This document shows, in pieces, positions 59,678-64,000 of a DNA stretch of 64,000 nt; within the stretch, counting starts at the first letter, position 1, and every line of letters begins with the position of its first letter. The notes below the pieces were generated by a model that did not search any database, was not told where the DNA came from, and worked only from the letters and a program-made list of their open reading frames with translations. The stretch is from assembly GCF_024639685.1 (NCBI RefSeq), contig NZ_JAHEHX010000001.1, positions 198,037 through 262,036 of the forward strand, given 5' to 3'. A program made the translations under genes and the position numbers. The DNA is from Polaribacter sp. (GTDB lineage: Bacteria > Bacteroidota > Bacteroidia > Flavobacteriales > Flavobacteriaceae).

Positions 59678-60847
59678 TTAAGATTTAGAAATTTTAATTT
59701 CCTGTCCATCTTTTACACTTCTTGCTCCTGCTTTTATTAGTTGATCACCAATAGCAATACCTTCTAAGATTTCAATAACATCTCCTTGTGTTTTGCCTGT
59801 TTTAACCACCACTTGCTGTGCAGTTCCAAACACATTATTTAGCCCCGTTATTTTGTAAACATATTGTTCGCCTGCAGCATTTTCTGAAATAATACTTTGT
59901 GGAATTAAAATTGCCTCTGTGCTAGTATAGTCGTTAATTTTAAGTTTAGCAGTTAAGTTTGGTTTAATGCTTTGATCTTTATTTGGCACACCAATTTCTA
60001 CTCTAAAGGTTCTGTTGGTTGGATTGATAAAATTACCAGTCTGGCGAACCTTGGTTGCTAAAGTTGTTCCTAAAACAGGAAACTGAATTTCTACAGCTTT
60101 ACCAGGTTTAATTGATGTTACGTAAGATTCAGGAACATCAGCTTCTATAAACATATTGTCTAAATTCACAATACGAAATACTTCAGCACTAGGCCCTGGT
60201 GCAACAACTGTTCCTTGGTCTTTAAATACATTGTCTATAATGCCATCAAAAGGAGCTGTAATGGTAGCTTTGTCTAGTTGTTTTTTTAATTGCGCAAGTT
60301 GGTTTTTTGTAGCTTCATAATTTGTTTTTGCTTGTAAAAACTGAATTTCTGAACCAATCTTTTGACTCCATAATTTTTCTTGACGTTCAAAAGTAGTTTT
60401 TGCTAACGCAGTTGTAGCTTCTAACTGAGCTACTTGTTGTTGCATTCCTCCATCATCTATTTTTGCTAAAACTTGCCCTTTGGTTACCTTTTGCCCTTCT
60501 TTTACAGCAACTACTTCTAGAGTACCTGGCATTTCAGGGTAAATTAAAACATTTTGTTTTGTTTTTACATTTCCTTGTAATTCTAAATAGTGATTAAAAA
60601 CCTCACTTTTTACGCTAATTGCAGTCACTAAAGGCACTCTTTTTAGGGTGTCTAATAATTCTATCTGAACATTAAGTTTTTTAATTTCTTCAGAAATTTC
60701 TTGCACCTTTTTATCTAATTCAGATTTTTTAGTACGTATTTGTTTAATGTCGTTTGTAGTAATTATATCTTCTGTAGATTGTGCTTTTTTGTCTCCACAA
60801 GAAAATAAAATTAGAGAAGCTAGTACTAGTGAATATATATTTTTCAT
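59678..60847 (-). CDS. RND periplasmic adaptor (membrane fusion) lipoprotein
   Basis: The 389-residue product has a lipoprotein leader (LASLILFSC, lipobox LFSC) and the HlyD/AcrA layout. A coiled coil lies at about residues 30-65, the lipoyl-like half PGTLEVVAVKEGQKVTKGQV near 107, and a hairpin runs to about 190 with ITAPFDGIIDNVFKDQGTVV. Beta-barrel and membrane-proximal domains follow, including NVFGTAQQVVVKTGKTQGDV. It links the permease to the TolC-like channel. It lies between tolC and the permease genes. Confidence 0.93.
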   Translation of the reverse strand: MKNIYSLVLASLILFSCGDKKAQSTEDIITTNDIKQIRTKKSELDKKVQEISEEIKKLNVQIELLDTLKRVPLVTAISVKSEVFNHYLELQGNVKTKQNVLIYPEMPGTLEVVAVKEGQKVTKGQVLAKIDDGGMQQQVAQLEATTALAKTTFERQEKLWSQKIGSEIQFLQAKTNYEATKNQLAQLKKQLDKATITAPFDGIIDNVFKDQGTVVAPGPSAEVFRIVNLDNMFIEADVPESYVTSIKPGKAVEIQFPVLGTTLATKVRQTGNFINPTNRTFRVEIGVPNKDQSIKPNLTAKLKINDYTSTEAILIPQSIISENAAGEQYVYKITGLNNVFGTAQQVVVKTGKTQGDVIEILEGIAIGDQLIKAGARSVKDGQEIKISKS

Positions 60848-60856
60848 ATCAGATAA

Positions 60857-62188
60857 TTATTTAATAGGTAAGTTTAATGCGTTTTCTAAAGCTGCCTTTT
60901 TTGTTATAACAGAGAGCATAGATTGTATATAATTTTGCTGTTGAGTATATAATTGAGTTTGCGCTTGCAATAAATTAAAACTCGTTGAAAGTCCTTCAAA
61001 AAATTTGATGCGTTGCTTTTTTTCGACTCTCTCTGCTAAGCCTAAATTTCTTTTTGTGGTTTGATAGGTTTCTACACTAAGTTGATAATCACTTTTTGCT
61101 TTTTTTGCTTGAAGCTCTAAGCGTTGCTTAGTTTCTTCTAATCTTAAATCTGCTGTATTTAAAGCAATTTTAGCCTGTGTGGTTCTAGACTTTCTTGCAA
61201 AACTACTAAAAATAGGTACTTTTAAACTAATTCCTAATAAAGAAGATTGAAACCAAGTTTGACTGCTATTAAAGAAAGAAAATTCATTCGAAAAAGCTTG
61301 TGTCCCATAGTTTACAAAGGCATTTAAACTTGGTAAACTTTTACTTTTTTCCAGTTTTACCATTAAGCGTTTGGTTTCCTTATCGTTTGCCGCAATTCTA
61401 TAATCAATATGATCTTCAAATAGAAATTGCTTTCCCAAGATTTCTATTTTTATATTATTTTCAGTTAATGAGTCTAAACTATCTGTTAAAACAATGTCGG
61501 TATCAATTTTATTACCCAAGGCTAAGTTTAGCATTTGATAAGCAATTGCTTTAAGTCTTTTAACGCTGTTTAATTGATTCTTCACATCACCTAATGTTAT
61601 TAAAAGTTGTTCTACATCTTCTTCTTCGCTCAATCCGTTTTCATAGATTTTTTTAGCGTCAGTGTAATTTTTTTCTAGAATTTTTAAGTTACTTTCTAGT
61701 ATAGATTTACTGTTTTCAGAAATTAAGACGTTTCCATAAGCATTAATTACAGCCTCTCGTGTAAGTAATGCAGTTTTTTCTTTTGCTTGTTCTGAGATTT
61801 TTAAAAATGTTTTGGCAGACTGTAAACCAACTAAATAGGCGCCATCAAACAATAATTGAGACAAAGTAACAGATCCGTTTATATTTTGCTCTGTTCCAAA
61901 AACAAACTCTTCGTTAACACCATCTCCATTAATATCTGCAACTGTAATGGGTTGTTTTAAAAAGCGCTGATAGTCTAAGGCACCATTTATTTGTGGTAGT
62001 CCAATAGTGGTGGTTTCCCAAACTTTCTCTTTTGCAGTGGCCATATCGTTTTCGGCAGCTCTTGCGTTGTAGCTATTTTTTAAGGCTACCTCTATTGCTT
62101 TATCTAAAGACAAGCGCAAGGGACTGTCTTGTGCTTTACTGGTTAAAGTAAGCGCTATAAAAAAGCAAGTGTAAAAATATTTATTCAT
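60857..62188 (-). CDS. TolC-family outer-membrane efflux channel
   Basis: The 443-residue protein has a signal peptide (MNKYFYTCFFIALTLTSKAQ) and the TolC/OEP two-repeat pattern: LSLDKAIEVALKNSYNARAAE near residue 27 and long helices with a QLLFDGAYLVGLQSA strand pair near 111. The end QQNYIQSMLSVITKKAALEN matches the family. It forms the outer-membrane duct for the RND pump. It follows tetR by six bases and precedes the adaptor gene by nine. Confidence 0.92.
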   Translation of the reverse strand: MNKYFYTCFFIALTLTSKAQDSPLRLSLDKAIEVALKNSYNARAAENDMATAKEKVWETTTIGLPQINGALDYQRFLKQPITVADINGDGVNEEFVFGTEQNINGSVTLSQLLFDGAYLVGLQSAKTFLKISEQAKEKTALLTREAVINAYGNVLISENSKSILESNLKILEKNYTDAKKIYENGLSEEEDVEQLLITLGDVKNQLNSVKRLKAIAYQMLNLALGNKIDTDIVLTDSLDSLTENNIKIEILGKQFLFEDHIDYRIAANDKETKRLMVKLEKSKSLPSLNAFVNYGTQAFSNEFSFFNSSQTWFQSSLLGISLKVPIFSSFARKSRTTQAKIALNTADLRLEETKQRLELQAKKAKSDYQLSVETYQTTKRNLGLAERVEKKQRIKFFEGLSTSFNLLQAQTQLYTQQQNYIQSMLSVITKKAALENALNLPIK

Positions 62189-62194
62189 AGAAGT

Positions 62195-62794
62195 TTAATT
62201 GTATTGTTGTTGATTTTTTAATTGTTCTAAGCCTAAAGGAGTTATAATTGCCCTTAAATGATAATCTAAAAATAGATTCATTAAGGTGTTCATAGCATAG
62301 TTTTGAAGAGGGAATAAACGTTGGTCTTTAATACCTGTTGCTCCGTTAAAATACATTCTACTTATAAAATCGATATCAATGTCTTTTCTAAAAATGCCAG
62401 CTTGCACTCCTCTCTGTAAGTTGTCTTGAAAAGTTTCTTGCATTACTTCGAATTGCTTTTCTTTTAAAGAATTATAAATTTTAGGGTAATATTTTTGTAG
62501 CTGATATAAAGGTGACGACTTTTCGTCCTTTAAATGCTCCATAACAATTCGCTTTATATGAAATAACTCATCTATAGGGTTCATTTTTTGTTTAGACACT
62601 TCATCGATGCTAACACAAACGGTATCGAACATAAAATTTACTACAGAACCTACTAAATTGGTTTTGTTACTATATTCTTTGTATAAGGTTTTTTTAGAAA
62701 TACCCAGTGAGTTAGCAATTTCGTCCATAGTAACGCTCTTAAAACCTAAGTTTAAGAATAGTTCTTGTGCCTTTTCTAAAATTTTGTCTTTCAT
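62195..62794 (-). CDS. TetR/AcrR-family repressor of the efflux operon
   Basis: The 199-residue regulator starts MKDKILEKAQELFLNLGFKS, with the TetR helix-turn-helix MDEIANSLGISKKTLYKEYS (residues about 23-42) and a helical ligand-binding C-terminal domain. As the first gene of the operon with tolC, the adaptor and the permease, it most likely represses the operon and itself. The gap in front carries an inverted repeat overlapping the -33 element, consistent with autoregulation. The inducer is unknown. Confidence 0.92.
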   Translation of the reverse strand: MKDKILEKAQELFLNLGFKSVTMDEIANSLGISKKTLYKEYSNKTNLVGSVVNFMFDTVCVSIDEVSKQKMNPIDELFHIKRIVMEHLKDEKSSPLYQLQKYYPKIYNSLKEKQFEVMQETFQDNLQRGVQAGIFRKDIDIDFISRMYFNGATGIKDQRLFPLQNYAMNTLMNLFLDYHLRAIITPLGLEQLKNQQQYN

Positions 62795-62804
62795 AAAACG
62801 GATG

Positions 62805-62845
62805 CAAAAATACAGCAGGAAACTTTAGAAACAAAAATAGTTTCC
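62805..62845 (-). promoter_or_regulatory. Consensus promoter plus TetR operator candidate of the efflux operon
   Basis: On the minus strand TTTG (62835-62832), 19 bases, then TATTTTTG (62812-62805) match the Bacteroidota consensus perfectly. An inverted repeat GGAAACT (62818-62824) / AGTTTCC (62839-62845), with a 14-base spacer, covers the -33 element and most of the spacer. A second TATTTTTG lies at 62839-62832. A TetR dimer here would block the polymerase. Confidence 0.75.
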
Positions 62846-62898
62846 AAAGTTTTAATCATTTTTTAACATTGTAAGCAAATACTCCGAATTCTTTACAT

Positions 62899-62906
62899 TA
62901 TTTTTA
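62899..62906 (+). promoter_or_regulatory. -7-like box for the polyprenyl synthetase gene
   Basis: TATTTTTA matches TAnnTTTG except for the last base and lies 16 bases before the TTG start at 62923. Confidence 0.4.
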
Positions 62907-62922
62907 CATAAAAATTAGAGAT

Positions 62923-63894
62923 TTGGACATTCAACATTATCAAGAAAATTTTATATCTTTTTTAGATTCAAAAGAATGGGTACAAGAACCTAAAAACTTG
63001 TACGAACCTGTAGATTATATTTTAAAGTTGGGAGGTAAAAGAATCCGACCAGTTTTAACTTTAATGGCGACAGATATTTTTGGAGGTAGCTTTAAAGATG
63101 CTTTACCAGCAGCATTAGCCATAGAGGTTTTTCATAACTTTACATTAGTACATGATGACATTATGGATGCTGCTCCTTTACGAAGAGGGCAAGCAACAGT
63201 TCATGAAAAGTGGGATATTAACACAGGCATTCTTTCTGGAGATGCGATGTTAATATTAGCCTATAAATATTTGGAAAACTACAAACCAGAAGTTTTTCAG
63301 AGTTTAGCTAAGTTATTTAGCAAAACCGCTTTAGAGGTTTGTGATGGGCAACAATTGGATGTTGATTTTGAAACTCGTAAAAAAGTAACAATTGATGAGT
63401 ATTTAAATATGATTTGTTTAAAAACATCGGTATTGGTTGCTGCTGCACTAAAAATGGGTGCTATTGTTGCTGAGAGTGATGCTAAAAATGCAGATTTAAT
63501 TTATGATTTCGGACTAAATTTAGGCTTGGCTTTTCAGTTACAAGATGATTATTTAGATACCTTTGGTGATCCAGAAACGTTTGGAAAGCTAATAGGAGGA
63601 GACATTATAGAAAACAAAAAAACCTTTTTATATTTAAAGACTTTAGAGGTTGCAGACAAAGAAACCAAAAAGAAGCTTAAGTATTTTTATAAAAAAAAGT
63701 TGAAAGACAATAGCTTAAAGATTGTAGAGGTTACTCGCATTTTTAAAATGAACGATATACCGTTTTTAATTGCCAAAGAAATAGAAAAATATACACAAAA
63801 AGCCTTTGATACATTAGCATATATGGATATTTCAGAGGCTAACAAAACAAATTTAAGAAACTTTGGTCTGTGGTTAATGAAAAGAACGGTGTAA
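62923..63894 (+). CDS. Polyprenyl diphosphate synthase (trans-prenyltransferase)
   Basis: The 323-residue enzyme has both aspartate-rich motifs of the FPP/GGPP synthase family: LVHDDIMDAAPLRRG near residue 82, and QLQDDYLDTFGD near 206. GGKRIRPVLTLM near 33 binds isopentenyl diphosphate. It makes linear isoprenoid diphosphates, which could feed quinones or carotenoids; the chain length is not determined. The only in-frame start giving the expected N terminus (DIQHYQENFI) is TTG at 62923. It is divergent from tetR, with 128 bases between them, and is not part of the efflux operon. Confidence 0.93.
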   Translation: MDIQHYQENFISFLDSKEWVQEPKNLYEPVDYILKLGGKRIRPVLTLMATDIFGGSFKDALPAALAIEVFHNFTLVHDDIMDAAPLRRGQATVHEKWDINTGILSGDAMLILAYKYLENYKPEVFQSLAKLFSKTALEVCDGQQLDVDFETRKKVTIDEYLNMICLKTSVLVAAALKMGAIVAESDAKNADLIYDFGLNLGLAFQLQDDYLDTFGDPETFGKLIGGDIIENKKTFLYLKTLEVADKETKKKLKYFYKKKLKDNSLKIVEVTRIFKMNDIPFLIAKEIEKYTQKAFDTLAYMDISEANKTNLRNFGLWLMKRTV

Positions 63895-63934
63895 TAATTC
63901 TTTGTTTTTTTTACGAATAATTTAAAATAAATAG

Positions 63935-63942
63935 TACATTTG
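63935..63942 (+). promoter_or_regulatory. -7 box for the tRNA gene
   Basis: TACATTTG matches TAnnTTTG exactly and ends 14 bases before the first base of the tRNA. Confidence 0.6.
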
Positions 63943-63956
63943 CACCCTAAATTATA

Positions 63957-64000
63957 GGTCCTATAGCTCAGTTGGTTAGAGCACCTGACTCATAATCAGG
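63957..64000 (+). tRNA. tRNA with CAT anticodon (elongator Met or Ile2), 3' end outside the window
   Basis: The 44 visible bases fold as a tRNA 5' half: acceptor strand GGTCCTA, D arm GCTCAGTTGGTTAGAGC and anticodon stem CCTGA/TCAGG around loop CTCATAA, anticodon CAT at 63991-63993. The acceptor does not look like an initiator. Met (elongator) and lysidine-modified Ile2 both carry CAT and cannot be told apart without the rest. Confidence 0.93.

Overview
The window is a low-GC chromosome segment from a marine-type member of the Flavobacteriaceae (Bacteroidota). The gene content would fit Polaribacter, Tenacibaculum or a relative, but the genus is an inference. Support comes from Bacteroidota-style promoters (-7 box TAnnTTTG, sometimes with an upstream TTG/TTTG), near absence of Shine-Dalgarno sites, and phylum-typical families (DUF4175 protein, head-GIN DUF2807 protein, YbeY with Asp in the third ligand position, SDR-type threonine dehydrogenase). 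It carries about 60 intact genes, at least six broken genes and the 5' part of one tRNA. There is no phage, insertion sequence, CRISPR array or rRNA.

Layout. 1-10.4 kb: rsmA end, mgtE, two SpoU-type RNA methyltransferases around mutS, tatA, an O-methyltransferase, a ZAS-type anti-sigma-like gene behind a wrecked ECF sigma gene, panB and a dehydrogenase/DoxX pair. 10.5-17.2 kb: minus-strand unit DUF4175-ybeY-mnmG-methyltransferase, with parS-like palindromes on both sides of mnmG. 17.3-31 kb: gltX, an SPFH protein, a second tatA, rnr, a lipid kinase, rpiB, recA and dut, plus four decayed genes (outer-membrane protein, small membrane protein, RluE-like pseudouridine synthase, aldose epimerase). 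31-41.8 kb: gpsA-like, ACT and MFS genes, a frameshifted DUF547 gene, an NhaC-type antiporter, pheS, gdhA and a hydrolase.

41.8-51.2 kb is the most distinctive block. After dinB and an acetyltransferase comes a tightly packed biosynthetic cluster: two FAD oxidoreductases, a methyltransferase, a type III polyketide synthase, a FabI-like short-chain reductase, a FabZ-like dehydratase, a ketosynthase, an acyl carrier protein and a phosphopantetheinyl transferase. It looks like a dedicated fatty-acyl line feeding a chalcone-synthase-like enzyme, followed by methylation and flavin oxidation or reduction. The product cannot be read from sequence.

51.2-64 kb: an ABC ATPase unit, a thioredoxin-like gene, threonine dehydrogenase, two lipoproteins and recX, then a tetR-tolC-MFP-RND efflux operon. 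Its promoter matches the Bacteroidota consensus and is overlaid by an inverted repeat that probably binds the TetR protein. A divergent polyprenyl diphosphate synthase and a CAT-anticodon tRNA close the window.

Two themes cut across the window. First, gene decay by premature stops and one-base indels is concentrated at 17-36 kb; several stops sit where the family expects Gln or Trp. Second, the parS-like sites suggest this region may be origin-proximal. No computation was run; all family calls come from motif recognition.
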